This document shows, in pieces, positions 9,046-18,175 of a DNA stretch of 61,783 nucleotides; position 1 is the first letter of the stretch, and each line of letters begins with the position of its first letter. Source of the stretch: an uncultured Paraglaciecola sp. (lineage in GTDB: Bacteria; Pseudomonadota; Gammaproteobacteria; Enterobacterales; Alteromonadaceae); NCBI RefSeq assembly GCF_913020055.1, contig NZ_CAJWCF010000009.1, forward strand, positions 1 to 61,783, read 5' to 3'. The position numbers and the translations under genes are program-made. The notes under the pieces are model-generated. The model did no database searches, was not told where the DNA came from, and was given only the letters and a program-made list of their open reading frames with translations.

Positions 9046-11589
9046 TTAGGGAGCATCAATAAAGTCAGCCATAAATATGGCATTGCTCATCAAACGGCTA
9101 GTGCCATACCAAACGCCCCTAAAATTAACATTAGTCGCAAAACCAATCACCTTACCTTTACCAAAATTGTGCGACACAATTGCAGCGCTGCCTCCAATCA
9201 ATTTCTGCAATTCATCAGCAGTATAACCTGCCATAAGTGGCGATTTAACATACCCAGCTACAGTAACAAATGGTTTATCGGGTTGGCTCATCACCAATGC
9301 ACTATTACGAAACATAGGTAAGGTAGAGGACGTAAAACCAAAAGCTAATGGATGGCTTAAATCCAACTCAGTCTCAAATACTGCCCCAGCTATTCTTTGT
9401 TTAGCGGTAAGCGCTTCTTGGTCTTTATAAGTTAAACCTGTTGTTTCAAACGCTAACTTAATCTCACTTTTACTTATAAAGTCAGCTTTTAGCCATTGTT
9501 TATCAGAAAACCAGTTGGCCGCAGACTTTTGGCCAATAAGTACGCCGCCTGAATTTAACCAGCTTTCAATTTTTTTGACGGTTTTTTCAGGTACGTTTTT
9601 ATACCTGCCTTCAACCCACACCATATGGCTATAACTATCTAAAGTAAGTTGACCCAGTTGATCTAAATCAGTGATTGAAACAGGCATATCAACATGCTGA
9701 TCTAAGTAGTGCCATACTTCTCCCAATTCATATTGAGAGGTACCTCGCCCTCCCACTAACAATACTTTAGGCAGTGTAATGTTAAGCATTTTACGACTAC
9801 CAAAATCAATACCTTGACGAGTTAATCCAGACGTAACCGAATGAACTGGAATATTTAGTTCCTTATTCTGTTGCACAATGATACCTAACAAATTTTCAGG
9901 CTGCTCTAAGGCGATTGGCACAATCACCGCTCCTGCTGAAAAGCTCATACCACCTTGTGCGGTTTGCGCAAAAAACGCATCACCAGCAAGTTTTACTTTC
10001 ACCTTATTCGCCAATAAACGCTGTAATAGTTTAGGCGCTTGATAATCTTGCCAAGAAAAAGCATAAGCGTAAGCGCCAGGCAACAATTTAGGATTAACAG
10101 GTTTGGATTTGTTAACAGCCTGTTTGTCTAGCTTTGGTGATCTTTTAACCGCTTGATATTGGATATTGAATGCTAAGGGAAGGTTCCAGTTCGACACATC
10201 GTAAAAGGTATTATCGTCAAATGATTTACGGGTTGAGAAAAGTGATTTTATCAGTCGATATTGAGGCTGATCGAGTGGTACAAATATACTATTCAATGAA
10301 TCAAAATTTTGTCCATTTACCTTTATATCCTTGCTTAATGGCCAATATTGAATTTTATGTGAGGCTAAAATGCTTAACATTTTTGAGAAACGGGATTGGT
10401 CAAATTTCTCATTCAATATGTACCCGGCTAAATCATCATCTTTGACTAACTCTTTAGTTTGTTTGGCGAAGTCAACTTGATAGTCAAGAATGGCTTTTTT
10501 ATGCGCTAACACACCCGTAAAAGTTGATAGGGATGTTGTCACTTGATTTTGTATAGTGTCGGAGAATTTTAACGGGCCATGAACTGAGTCTTGCAAATGT
10601 CCTCTGCTGCTGGCTTGTTCAAACAATATTCCAATACTGCCGTGGGCATCGGGATAAGTTGAACCTTTACCATAATAAAAATCGTCAAAACTTTCTTGAG
10701 TAAAATACAGCTGTTTAGTTTTATCTAACGCTGCTGCATGAAAATCCCCTATTGCGGCTGTTAATTCAACATTTTTTAACGGTGTCCATGGGTTTTTTCT
10801 AGAAGAAATACCGGGCTGGAAAAAGTAAGTGCTATTAGTGCCCATTTCGTGAAAGTCGGTTAATACGTGAGGACGCCATTGATGAAATTGCTTGATACGC
10901 GCCCGGGACTCTGGATGAGTCAACAGCAACCAATCTCGGTTTAAATCAAACCAATAGTGATTAGTGCGACCTGAAGGCCAAGCTTGCTTGTGCTCACGGT
11001 GATTTGGATCAGACACCAAGTTCTTACTTTTATGCATATTGGCCCACTGAGCAAATCGCGAGAGTCCATCTGGATTCACACTTGGATCGAGCAATATAAT
11101 ATTGTCTTTAAGCAATTGGTTTATTAATTCGCTTTCACCGGCAGCGAGATAATATGCAATTAATAAAGCAGCATTTGAACCTGATGGTTCATCACCATGT
11201 ACGCTGTAACCCATCCATACAATGAGCGGGGCATTTTTATCAGTAGATTGACCTAAGTTTTGAATATGTCTGGCTTGGATCGCGGCTAGATTTTGCTGAT
11301 TTTCAGCAGAGCTAAAAGCCAATAGATAAAGTGGGCGATTTTCATGAGTACGACCTGTTTCAACTAAACTGACGCGGTCTGATTGTGCAGCTAGCACTTG
11401 CATATAGCTGGCAATTTGATCATGACGAACGTGCCATTCGCCCACTGATGAACCTAATGCTTGAGTAGGCGTAGTAATCTCAGTTTTATATTGAGTATTT
11501 ACAGGTAAATATGCGGTATCCACCACAGATGCTGCTTTGGTACTGATGATCAACAAGCAAAAAATAAACATTCGAAATACTAAATTCAT
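9046..11589 (-). CDS. Exported M14-family zinc carboxypeptidase
   Basis: 847 residues with an N-terminal signal peptide (hydrophobic FRMFIFCLLIISTKAAS). The peptidase domain occupies about residues 45-370. Zinc ligands are recognisable as H and E of SVHGDEPSG and the His of TDFHEMG, the NPDG and FDLNRDW motifs line the active site, and the catalytic Glu is probably in GILFEQASSRG. The C-terminal half is a long accessory region with a GATase1-like or Rossmann-like look (VLLVGGRG). It should hydrolyse peptides in the periplasm or outside. It interrupts the bioH-comF-nfuA order known from other gammaproteobacteria. Confidence 0.87.
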   Translation of the reverse strand: MNLVFRMFIFCLLIISTKAASVVDTAYLPVNTQYKTEITTPTQALGSSVGEWHVRHDQIASYMQVLAAQSDRVSLVETGRTHENRPLYLLAFSSAENQQNLAAIQARHIQNLGQSTDKNAPLIVWMGYSVHGDEPSGSNAALLIAYYLAAGESELINQLLKDNIILLDPSVNPDGLSRFAQWANMHKSKNLVSDPNHREHKQAWPSGRTNHYWFDLNRDWLLLTHPESRARIKQFHQWRPHVLTDFHEMGTNSTYFFQPGISSRKNPWTPLKNVELTAAIGDFHAAALDKTKQLYFTQESFDDFYYGKGSTYPDAHGSIGILFEQASSRGHLQDSVHGPLKFSDTIQNQVTTSLSTFTGVLAHKKAILDYQVDFAKQTKELVKDDDLAGYILNEKFDQSRFSKMLSILASHKIQYWPLSKDIKVNGQNFDSLNSIFVPLDQPQYRLIKSLFSTRKSFDDNTFYDVSNWNLPLAFNIQYQAVKRSPKLDKQAVNKSKPVNPKLLPGAYAYAFSWQDYQAPKLLQRLLANKVKVKLAGDAFFAQTAQGGMSFSAGAVIVPIALEQPENLLGIIVQQNKELNIPVHSVTSGLTRQGIDFGSRKMLNITLPKVLLVGGRGTSQYELGEVWHYLDQHVDMPVSITDLDQLGQLTLDSYSHMVWVEGRYKNVPEKTVKKIESWLNSGGVLIGQKSAANWFSDKQWLKADFISKSEIKLAFETTGLTYKDQEALTAKQRIAGAVFETELDLSHPLAFGFTSSTLPMFRNSALVMSQPDKPFVTVAGYVKSPLMAGYTADELQKLIGGSAAIVSHNFGKGKVIGFATNVNFRGVWYGTSRLMSNAIFMADFIDAP

Positions 11590-11662
11590 AAAAATTAGTC
11601 CAGTCAGTCAACATTTGTAAAAATGGTCGCACGTTTTAGTTCGAATTAATACGCAAAAACGA

Positions 11663-11687
11663 TTACTTGAGTGTTTTAGTCAAGTAA
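11663..11687. promoter_or_regulatory. Probable IscR type 1 site upstream of nfuA
   Basis: A 25-base palindromic element with half-sites TTACTTGAG and AGTCAAGTAA around a T-rich centre. It agrees with the IscR type 1 consensus at about 22 of 25 positions by my alignment; the exact arms ATTACTTGA and TCAAGTAAT are perfect inverted repeats. It sits 45 bases before nfuA, overlapping the likely promoter, so holo-IscR would repress nfuA when iron-sulfur supply is adequate. Confidence 0.65.
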
Positions 11688-11731
11688 TTTTGTTATTATC
11701 TAACAAGACATATTTTAGAGGTAGATAGCCC

Positions 11732-12310
11732 ATGATAAACATTTCAGAAACAGCACAAGCACATTTCTGTAAGCTGCTAGCAAACCAAGAGCCCGATACT
11801 AACATCAGAGTGTTTGTGGTTAGCCCTGGCACGCCTAGCGCAGAGTGCGGTGTATCTTACTGTCCACCAGATGCGGTAGAAGAATCAGACACAGTGTTGG
11901 AATTTAATGGTTTTGATGCAGTAGTCGATTTAGAAAGCGCGCCATTTCTTGAAGAAGCAGAAATTGATTTTGTTACAGACCAAATGGGCTCACAGCTAAC
12001 ACTTAAAGCACCGAATGCCAAAGCCCGAAAAGTGGATAGCGATGCACCTTTAGCTGAACGTGTAAGTTATATGATTGAGGCCGAAATTAATCCGCAACTT
12101 GCTAGCCATGGCGGTAAAGTAACCTTAGTCGAAATCACCAAAGAAAAAGAAGCGGTATTACAATTTGGTGGCGGCTGTAACGGTTGTGCACAAGTAGATG
12201 TCACCTTAAAAGACGGCATCGAAAAACAAATGTTAGAACAGTTTTCTGGTGAATTAACCGCGGTTAAAGATGCGACCGAACACCAAGCAGGCGAACACTC
12301 TTACTACTAA
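11732..12310 (+). CDS. nfuA: Fe-S biogenesis protein NfuA
   Basis: 192 residues. Residues 1-95 are a degenerate A-type scaffold domain; residues 105-185 are the Nfu domain with Cys149 and Cys152 in GGCNGCAQ, which hold a 4Fe-4S cluster at the dimer interface. NfuA carries clusters to apo-proteins, notably under oxidative stress or iron limitation. Start at 11732 follows AGAGGTAG. The position after bioH/comF agrees with enterobacterial synteny, and the upstream IscR-type palindrome supports regulation by iron-sulfur status. Confidence 0.95.
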   Translation: MINISETAQAHFCKLLANQEPDTNIRVFVVSPGTPSAECGVSYCPPDAVEESDTVLEFNGFDAVVDLESAPFLEEAEIDFVTDQMGSQLTLKAPNAKARKVDSDAPLAERVSYMIEAEINPQLASHGGKVTLVEITKEKEAVLQFGGGCNGCAQVDVTLKDGIEKQMLEQFSGELTAVKDATEHQAGEHSYY

Positions 12311-12348
12311 ATTGCCTATTTAATAAGAGCTCAGCAAAGGATACGAAC

Positions 12349-12630
12349 ATTAACTGGTTGCAGCGGTTTGCCAATGATCCAAATAAAAGTTGGGCTTTTT
12401 TCAAACGAGGCCTAGGCATATTTTGCTTAGGCGCAGTGGTTATTTTAATTGGCGCAAAAATAGCGCCGATTATCCAAATTCCCGGCCTAATTATATTGGC
12501 AGTAGGTAGCTTATATTCCATCAGAGGGTATCTAGGTATTCTGGCGCACCGCATGACCGCCAGCTTTAAACCGCCACCTTCGAGTCTTAAGCTTAACTCG
12601 TTAAGCGATGATAGCGACAAAGATAAATAA
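12349..12630 (+). CDS. Small two-helix membrane protein
   Basis: About 93 residues with two hydrophobic segments (GLGIFCLGAVVILIGA and GLIILAVGSLYSI) separated by a short loop, and a polar C-terminal tail ending in SDDSDKDK. Function unknown. The start is uncertain: the first standard start is TTG at 12358, but the only good ribosome binding site, AAAGG at 12336-12340, is spaced correctly for an ATT codon at 12349. It follows nfuA by 38 bases and its end overlaps the convergent MATE gene by 38 bases. Confidence 0.6.
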   Translation: MNWLQRFANDPNKSWAFFKRGLGIFCLGAVVILIGAKIAPIIQIPGLIILAVGSLYSIRGYLGILAHRMTASFKPPPSSLKLNSLSDDSDKDK

Positions 12631-13930
12631 AGTACCCCCCCAAGCTTATGCCCCTGGTCAGTAAAAATAGTAACATCGCCATCCATAGACCTTGATTTGC
12701 ATGAGCTAAAAACACCCAAAAAGCAGGGAAGTAAACAACCAAACCACAAAGCAACATACTATTTCGCATCGCTTTGGCCCGTGTTAATCCCACAAAAACG
12801 CCATCAAAAAAGAAACACCAGTGGGCAATTAGGGGCAAACAATAGACAAATATTAAGTAGTCTTTCATGGCTATTTGCAGAGTCGCTTGATCCGTAATTA
12901 TGCCAATAATTTCGCTGCCCCAAACCACAAAAACCAAGGTGTACAGCAAAGCGACAACACTAGACCATATCAGCCCATGCAACGTGACATGAATGATACC
13001 TTTGGAATTTTTTTGGCCTTTTTGTTCTCCAACTAATGCTTCAGCGGCATACGCCACACCATCTAACCCTAGGGCAATTAGGGTAAAAAACTGCATTAAA
13101 ATGGCATTAATTGCAGCTGAAGTAGAACCAAAACCCACCCCCTTAAAAATAAGAAAGGCGATACAAGCTTGTAAGATGAGATTTCTAATAAAGGTATCGC
13201 CATTAAGGGATAACAAAGGTCGTAAATAGGCCAGTGAAAACCACTTTTTTTGGATTAATGGTTTGCCAATAATGTTTAACGCGGCGCTCAAACTCACTAT
13301 CGCAATAAAATACTCAGCAACGACGCTAGCAAGGGCCACGCCAAACACCTCTAACCCCAAACCAAAAACAAACCAAAGATTAAGCGCCAAGTTCAATAGA
13401 TTGGCTAAGACTTGGATAAGCAATACTTGTTTAGCTTTCTGCTGGCCTATTAGCCAGCCAATGAGAGCTAGATTAACTATTGCTGCAGGCGCTCCCCAGA
13501 TTCGGGTTGAGAAATACTCAGATATCACCCCTTGAATGACGGGAGTCGCATCTGCAAAGAATAAACCCAAGGCCAAAATGCCGTCTTTCACTAACAGTAA
13601 ACAACAACCCAGCACGAAGCTAATTAGGACACCTTGAAACAAACTTTGGCTGAGCTGTGTGGGATCTTGACTGCCTTTAGCTTGTGCGCTTAAACCTGTA
13701 CTGGTCATTCTCAAAAAGCCACACAACCAATATAGTTGGGTGACAATCAATGCCGCAACTGATGCCCCAGCCAGAAAATGCGATCCTTGCATATGGCCTA
13801 ACACGGCGGTGTCAACCAATCCCATCAAAGGAGTTGTGACGTTACTTAAGATCATCGGTATCGCAATAACAATAATCTTTTGATGCAGACTAATCTGCAA
13901 GAAATTTGATAAAGTAGGGCTGTTTTTCAT
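12593..13930 (-). CDS. MATE-family efflux transporter (DinF-like)
   Basis: 445 residues with about twelve membrane segments. The N-terminus (PMILSNVTTPLMGLVDTAVLGHM) is the DinF-type MATE signature. Members export drugs or other organic compounds using a Na+ or H+ gradient. In E. coli dinF follows lexA and is SOS-controlled; here it lies about 11 kb from lexA, and I see no CTGT-N8-ACAG site in front of it. It is divergent from the deacetylase gene (about 20 bases between). Confidence 0.88.
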   Translation of the reverse strand: MKNSPTLSNFLQISLHQKIIVIAIPMILSNVTTPLMGLVDTAVLGHMQGSHFLAGASVAALIVTQLYWLCGFLRMTSTGLSAQAKGSQDPTQLSQSLFQGVLISFVLGCCLLLVKDGILALGLFFADATPVIQGVISEYFSTRIWGAPAAIVNLALIGWLIGQQKAKQVLLIQVLANLLNLALNLWFVFGLGLEVFGVALASVVAEYFIAIVSLSAALNIIGKPLIQKKWFSLAYLRPLLSLNGDTFIRNLILQACIAFLIFKGVGFGSTSAAINAILMQFFTLIALGLDGVAYAAEALVGEQKGQKNSKGIIHVTLHGLIWSSVVALLYTLVFVVWGSEIIGIITDQATLQIAMKDYLIFVYCLPLIAHWCFFFDGVFVGLTRAKAMRNSMLLCGLVVYFPAFWVFLAHANQGLWMAMLLFLLTRGISLGGYFIYLCRYHRLTS

Positions 13931-13951
13931 TTAGTAATCATTAGGAAATAC

Positions 13952-15007
13952 ATGCGGAAAAATTGGATTAGTATTGTTGCGACTTTAACATGTGCGCTGT
14001 TTAGCATAAATACTTGGGCAACAGACAATGCAGTAATATTGTTATATCACCATGTCAGTGATACCACCCCAAAGTTAACCTCAGTTTCACCTGATACCTT
14101 TCGTCAACATATGCAATATTTGGCAGAAAATCATAATGTATTGCCTCTAAAACAGGTAATCGAAGCCCTACAAAACAAAAACCCGTTACCTGAAAAAACG
14201 GTCGTCATCACCTTTGATGATGGTTATGCCAATATTTATAACAATGCCCACCCGATTCTTAGAGAATTTGCATTTCCGTATACCATTTTTGTGAACCCAC
14301 CTCTTATTGGCGAAGTGGATTACCAACTAGATTGGCAACAAGTAAAACTTATGGCCATGCAAAACGCGAGTTTTGCCAATCATGGAAAACAGCATGCTCA
14401 CATGCTCAGTAAACATGTTGGGGAGTCTCAGCAAGATTGGCTTAATCGTACTATGCAAGATATTGAAGAAGCAGAGAAAATTTTGGAGCAAAACATTGGA
14501 TACAGCCTTAAATATTTTGCTTACCCATATGGAGAGTTTGATGAACAATTAAAAACGCGGATAAGCTCACAAGGTTTCATTGGATTTGCCCAGCATAGCG
14601 GTGCCATAGCTTCATACAGTGACTTTTCTGCATTACCACGATACCCAGCCGCAGGGGTGTACGGTAATATCAAAACTTTAGCAGTCAAATTAAATAGTTT
14701 AGCAATGCCAGTGACTGACATTTCCTTCAAAGATCCAAAGGTTGAACTACCTTTTCAACAGCAAATTATGACTTTTAGTGTAAAAACTGCAGACATTGCC
14801 CCACAACAAATCAACTGCTTTCAGAATGGTCAGGTTCTTAACAAGTCATTAATGCAAAATAGCATTTCAGTGGAAATAAATTCAATCACTCAACCCGGCA
14901 GACATAGAGTCAACTGCACTGCCCCTAGCATGCGTAACAAAGGAAGATTCTATTGGTATTCACAACCCTTTTTTGTACCAACTGCTGACGGAAACTGGTT
15001 AGATTAG
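13952..15007 (+). CDS. Exported polysaccharide deacetylase family protein
   Basis: 351 residues with a signal peptide (IVATLTCALFSINTWA). The NodB-type domain spans about residues 25-250: an early LLYHHVSD, the metal-binding VVITFDDGYAN, NHGKQHAHM supplying His ligands, and FAYPYGEFD. About 100 further residues form an unassigned domain. Such enzymes remove N- or O-acetyl groups from extracellular or cell wall polysaccharide in the periplasm or outside. The substrate cannot be told from sequence. The 3' end overlaps the convergent GNAT gene by 9 bases. Confidence 0.85.
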   Translation: MRKNWISIVATLTCALFSINTWATDNAVILLYHHVSDTTPKLTSVSPDTFRQHMQYLAENHNVLPLKQVIEALQNKNPLPEKTVVITFDDGYANIYNNAHPILREFAFPYTIFVNPPLIGEVDYQLDWQQVKLMAMQNASFANHGKQHAHMLSKHVGESQQDWLNRTMQDIEEAEKILEQNIGYSLKYFAYPYGEFDEQLKTRISSQGFIGFAQHSGAIASYSDFSALPRYPAAGVYGNIKTLAVKLNSLAMPVTDISFKDPKVELPFQQQIMTFSVKTADIAPQQINCFQNGQVLNKSLMQNSISVEINSITQPGRHRVNCTAPSMRNKGRFYWYSQPFFVPTADGNWLD

Positions 15008-15613
15008 TTTGTTTAGATGAAAGTGGGAGCTTATGCCTAAAGTTTGCATTCTTGAACTGACACCTGATTCTTGTTTCTTTACAAACCCGTGCCCTAGATA
15101 AAAACCAATGGCCTGGGTATTGATGCTTTCAACATCAAGGCATAACTCAGACTTACCACAGCTTAATGCCTGTTTGTGCATAAAATCTAATAATGCAGTT
15201 CCAACACCTTTTCTTTGATGTTCTGTAGATACAGCAAAATGTCCTATACACCATTCATGTTCTTGCGGTTTAGGAAAACAGTCTTGCAAGGTTTGACTAG
15301 ACTGAACTACAGATAATGCATGGGCGATACCATAAAAACCGGTTAACTTGTGCAACGTCGCTTGATGGAAGGAATCAGGTAAATGACTGTGCCAAGCGCT
15401 TATACATCCGGCTACTTGATGATCAATTTCAACCAGCCAATGGTTTGCAAAACCGTATTGACCGTCTTCAGTTGAAAGGCTGGAGTGTAGAAAATGTGAG
15501 GCCGACAATTCGTCGTTAATGTCAAAAATAGCAGCGAGAGCACTAGGCGCAGAAGAAAAAATAAGCGGCGCTAGGGCTTTTACATCACCGAGCGTTGCTT
15601 GCCTGATCTTCAT
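14999..15613 (-). CDS. GNAT family N-acetyltransferase
   Basis: 204 residues. The acetyl-CoA binding motif is present as HFAVSTEHQRKGVGTALLDFMH (Q/RxxGxG/A type), followed by LCLDVESINTQAIGFYLGHGF, the usual beta5/alpha4 region. The substrate is not predictable. Cytoplasmic, no signal. It starts 11 bases beyond the end of the SCO gene (both on the minus strand) and may be read as the last member of the oxidase-assembly transcript, though nothing ties its function to it. Confidence 0.82.
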   Translation of the reverse strand: MKIRQATLGDVKALAPLIFSSAPSALAAIFDINDELSASHFLHSSLSTEDGQYGFANHWLVEIDHQVAGCISAWHSHLPDSFHQATLHKLTGFYGIAHALSVVQSSQTLQDCFPKPQEHEWCIGHFAVSTEHQRKGVGTALLDFMHKQALSCGKSELCLDVESINTQAIGFYLGHGFVKKQESGVSSRMQTLGISSHFHLNKLI

Positions 15614-15624
15614 CTAATTACAGT

Positions 15625-16263
15625 TTATAGTGAAACAATCGCTGGCATATCAGCTAGTATTTTTTGCCCTTCGCTAATAGGTAACTTACCAACAACAAAA
15701 TCAGGCTTGAAACGACCAACTACTTGGGCCTTAGGATTCACTACCACCACAGACGAGCTATGATCTACTAAATAGTTAGGATTATCCGTGCTTTCTGACA
15801 TTGAATACATCATACCCATAGCGCGCACCAACGGAAATAACTGGGAATGTTCTGCACTTACTGCAATAAAGTCAGGGTGGAAAAAATTGATATATTCATT
15901 TAAACGCTCTGGTGTATCACGCTTAGGATCAACGGATAGCAATACAATTTGAATAGGTGAGTCTGTTGGTATTTTTTGTAATTCTGGATAAATACCTTTT
16001 AACTCAGCCAAAGTAGTTGGGCAAATATCTGGACAATACGTGTAACCAACAAAAACCAGGCTCCAATGTCCCATTAAATTTTCTGGGGTGAATACCTGTT
16101 TATTATGATCGACTAGTTGAAAATCTGGCAAGGCTCTAGCTTGGGGATATAAACTAACATATTCGGTTTCTTTATCATTACCAGGCGGCGCAATAGTGAT
16201 TGCCACTACAACACCAATAATTAACGCAATAAATGCAATCAGTCCTGCTTGTAATTTACTCAT
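15625..16263 (-). CDS. SCO1/SenC family copper chaperone
   Basis: 212 residues from the ATG at 16263, which lies 2 bases after the ctaB stop. There is one N-terminal membrane anchor (residues 5-25), then a thioredoxin-like domain with the copper ligands Cys77 and Cys81 (CPDIC) and His168 (VDHSSS). SCO proteins deliver copper to, or reduce, the CuA site of cytochrome oxidase subunit II at the periplasmic face. Placement at the end of a surf1-ctaA-ctaB cluster supports that role. Confidence 0.92.
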   Translation of the reverse strand: MSKLQAGLIAFIALIIGVVVAITIAPPGNDKETEYVSLYPQARALPDFQLVDHNKQVFTPENLMGHWSLVFVGYTYCPDICPTTLAELKGIYPELQKIPTDSPIQIVLLSVDPKRDTPERLNEYINFFHPDFIAVSAEHSQLFPLVRAMGMMYSMSESTDNPNYLVDHSSSVVVVNPKAQVVGRFKPDFVVGKLPISEGQKILADMPAIVSL

Positions 16264-16265
16264 AG

Positions 16266-17177
16266 CTAAAACCGCACATAATGATCTACCAAAAGCACCA
16301 CAAACAGTACCATCAGATGAATAATTGAAAACTTGAAGGTTTGCATGGCGGTTTTTTCGGTTGCAGTAAATTTTAATTTCCATGCGTAATACAAAAAACC
16401 AGCGTTTAGCAAAGTGGAACCAATTAGATATATCAGACCGGTCATACCGATTAAGTACGGCAGCAGACACACCACACAGAGTAACACCGTATACAGCAGA
16501 ATTGAGGTTTTAGTGAAATCGATACCATGGGTCACTGGTAACATAGGAATTTCTGCTTTTGCATAGTCTTTTTCGCGATGAATGGCTAACGCCCAAAAAT
16601 GTGGCGGTGTCCAAATAAACACAATAAGAACCAGCAATAACGCGTGCGCATGAATCTCCCCGGTAACTGCAGTCCAACCTAAAAGAGGAGGGATTGCGCC
16701 AGCCAAACCACCAATCACAATATTTTGCGGTGTCGCTCGCTTTAAATACATGGTATACACCACCGCATACCCTAGCAACCCGGCTAGCGTTAACAATGCC
16801 GTTAAACGATTAACCCATAGTTCGAGCACAATATAACCAACAACAGTTAACACTGTGGCAAAAATCAGGGCCTTTTCTGGGGATACTTTACCTTTGGCTA
16901 CTGGGCGATTAAATGTGCGCGCCATTTTGCCATCTATTTTTCTATCAACGACATGATTGACCACTGCGGCTGCCGAGGATAAAAAACCAATACCGGTTAA
17001 TCCAGCAATAAAAGTTTGCCAACCGATCCAACTATCACTGGCTAAACACATACCAACCAAAGCAGTTAATAACAGTAATAACACTACTTTGGGTTTGGTT
17101 AATTCATAATAATCTTGGCAAGTAGACCATAAATTAAATTGATTGTTTTGTTGACCAGCGGTCACACCCTTACTCAC
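16266..17177 (-). CDS. ctaB: Protoheme IX farnesyltransferase (heme O synthase)
   Basis: 303-residue UbiA-superfamily membrane enzyme with about eight or nine helices. The prenyl-diphosphate-binding aspartate motifs are seen in [15 protein letters not shown] and in the loop [15 protein letters not shown]. It adds farnesyl to heme b, giving heme O for the oxidase. It lies 9 bases after ctaA and just before the SCO gene, giving a compact heme A/copper assembly unit. Confidence 0.95.
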   Translation of the reverse strand: MSKGVTAGQQNNQFNLWSTCQDYYELTKPKVVLLLLLTALVGMCLASDSWIGWQTFIAGLTGIGFLSSAAAVVNHVVDRKIDGKMARTFNRPVAKGKVSPEKALIFATVLTVVGYIVLELWVNRLTALLTLAGLLGYAVVYTMYLKRATPQNIVIGGLAGAIPPLLGWTAVTGEIHAHALLLVLIVFIWTPPHFWALAIHREKDYAKAEIPMLPVTHGIDFTKTSILLYTVLLCVVCLLPYLIGMTGLIYLIGSTLLNAGFLYYAWKLKFTATEKTAMQTFKFSIIHLMVLFVVLLVDHYVRF

Positions 17178-17186
17178 CTGTTTCTC

Positions 17187-18164
17187 CTAAGTTTTACGAT
17201 ACAGCGTGTAACTAATAGTCACTAACACCAACAGCAAACACGCCGCTACAGCATTATGCAGCACGGCTACAGCAACCGGCAAACTGAACACAACATTGCT
17301 TACACCTAAAATTATTTGTGCTCCCATAACCAAGACCATTAAAGCTGACATTTTTTTAATAATGTTTGAGCTCGCGGCGGCATATAACCTGAGACCTAAC
17401 CAACATAGGTACAAAAATGTGATCAATGCACCGATTCTATGCACTATATGCATCGTCATTCGCTCATCATAATCATGGGCACCAAATTCATAATTTTCTG
17501 CCACTGGTATACTAAAAGCACCCGCAAAGTCTAAGCGTTCATACCAAGCACCTTCACAAATAGGCAACTCAGTACAAGCTAACGCTGCGTAATTGGCCGA
17601 TGTCCAGCCTCCTAAAGCTATTTGGCCGGTTAATATGATAATGCCCAAAATGGCATATTTACCAAATTGACGCATCCTCGCGTCACCACCAGGAATTCGG
17701 TATGGGGTTAACCTCAAATACAATAAAAACAAACAGGATAGTACGGTAAAACCACCTAATAAGTGCCCCATCACCACAGCCGGTAATAAATTGAGAGTCA
17801 CAGTCCACATGCCCAACGCACCTTGAAAACAAACTAAAAACACCAGAAAAAGCGGCAGTTTTACCGGTTTGTTATAAGCTTTGCTAAACAGACTGTTAAT
17901 AAAAATGACTAATATCAGAAAACCTAAAGCACTGGCGAAATAACGATGGATCATTTCGTTCCAAGCTTTGTGCTCTTCAAAAGGCCGATCAGGGAACGCT
18001 TGCTGGGCTGTTTCGATATTTTCGGTGGTTTGGGAAAAACTGAGATGCCCATAACATCCTGGCCAATCAGGACAACCCAAGCCGGCATCAGTTAGTCGCG
18101 CGTATGCGCCAAGTACGATGACAACCATAGCTAATAGAATGCTTAACAGCACCAGCTTCTTCAT
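17187..18164 (-). CDS. ctaA: Heme A synthase (COX15/CtaA)
   Basis: 325 residues with eight predicted membrane helices. The N-terminal GAYARLTDAGLGCPDWPGCYG signature with a Cys pair and the EMIHRYFAS and HIVHRIGA heme-ligand histidine segments identify the COX15 type. It oxidises the C8 methyl of heme O to the formyl group of heme A. It lies upstream of ctaB, its biosynthetic predecessor, in the same leftward unit. Confidence 0.94.
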   Translation of the reverse strand: MKKLVLLSILLAMVVIVLGAYARLTDAGLGCPDWPGCYGHLSFSQTTENIETAQQAFPDRPFEEHKAWNEMIHRYFASALGFLILVIFINSLFSKAYNKPVKLPLFLVFLVCFQGALGMWTVTLNLLPAVVMGHLLGGFTVLSCLFLLYLRLTPYRIPGGDARMRQFGKYAILGIIILTGQIALGGWTSANYAALACTELPICEGAWYERLDFAGAFSIPVAENYEFGAHDYDERMTMHIVHRIGALITFLYLCWLGLRLYAAASSNIIKKMSALMVLVMGAQIILGVSNVVFSLPVAVAVLHNAVAACLLLVLVTISYTLYRKT

Positions 18165-18175
18165 TTAAGTATCCT

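Noticed and set aside
12593..13960. SOS control of the DinF-like MATE gene
   Set aside because: I looked for CTGT-N8-ACAG ahead of its start and found none.
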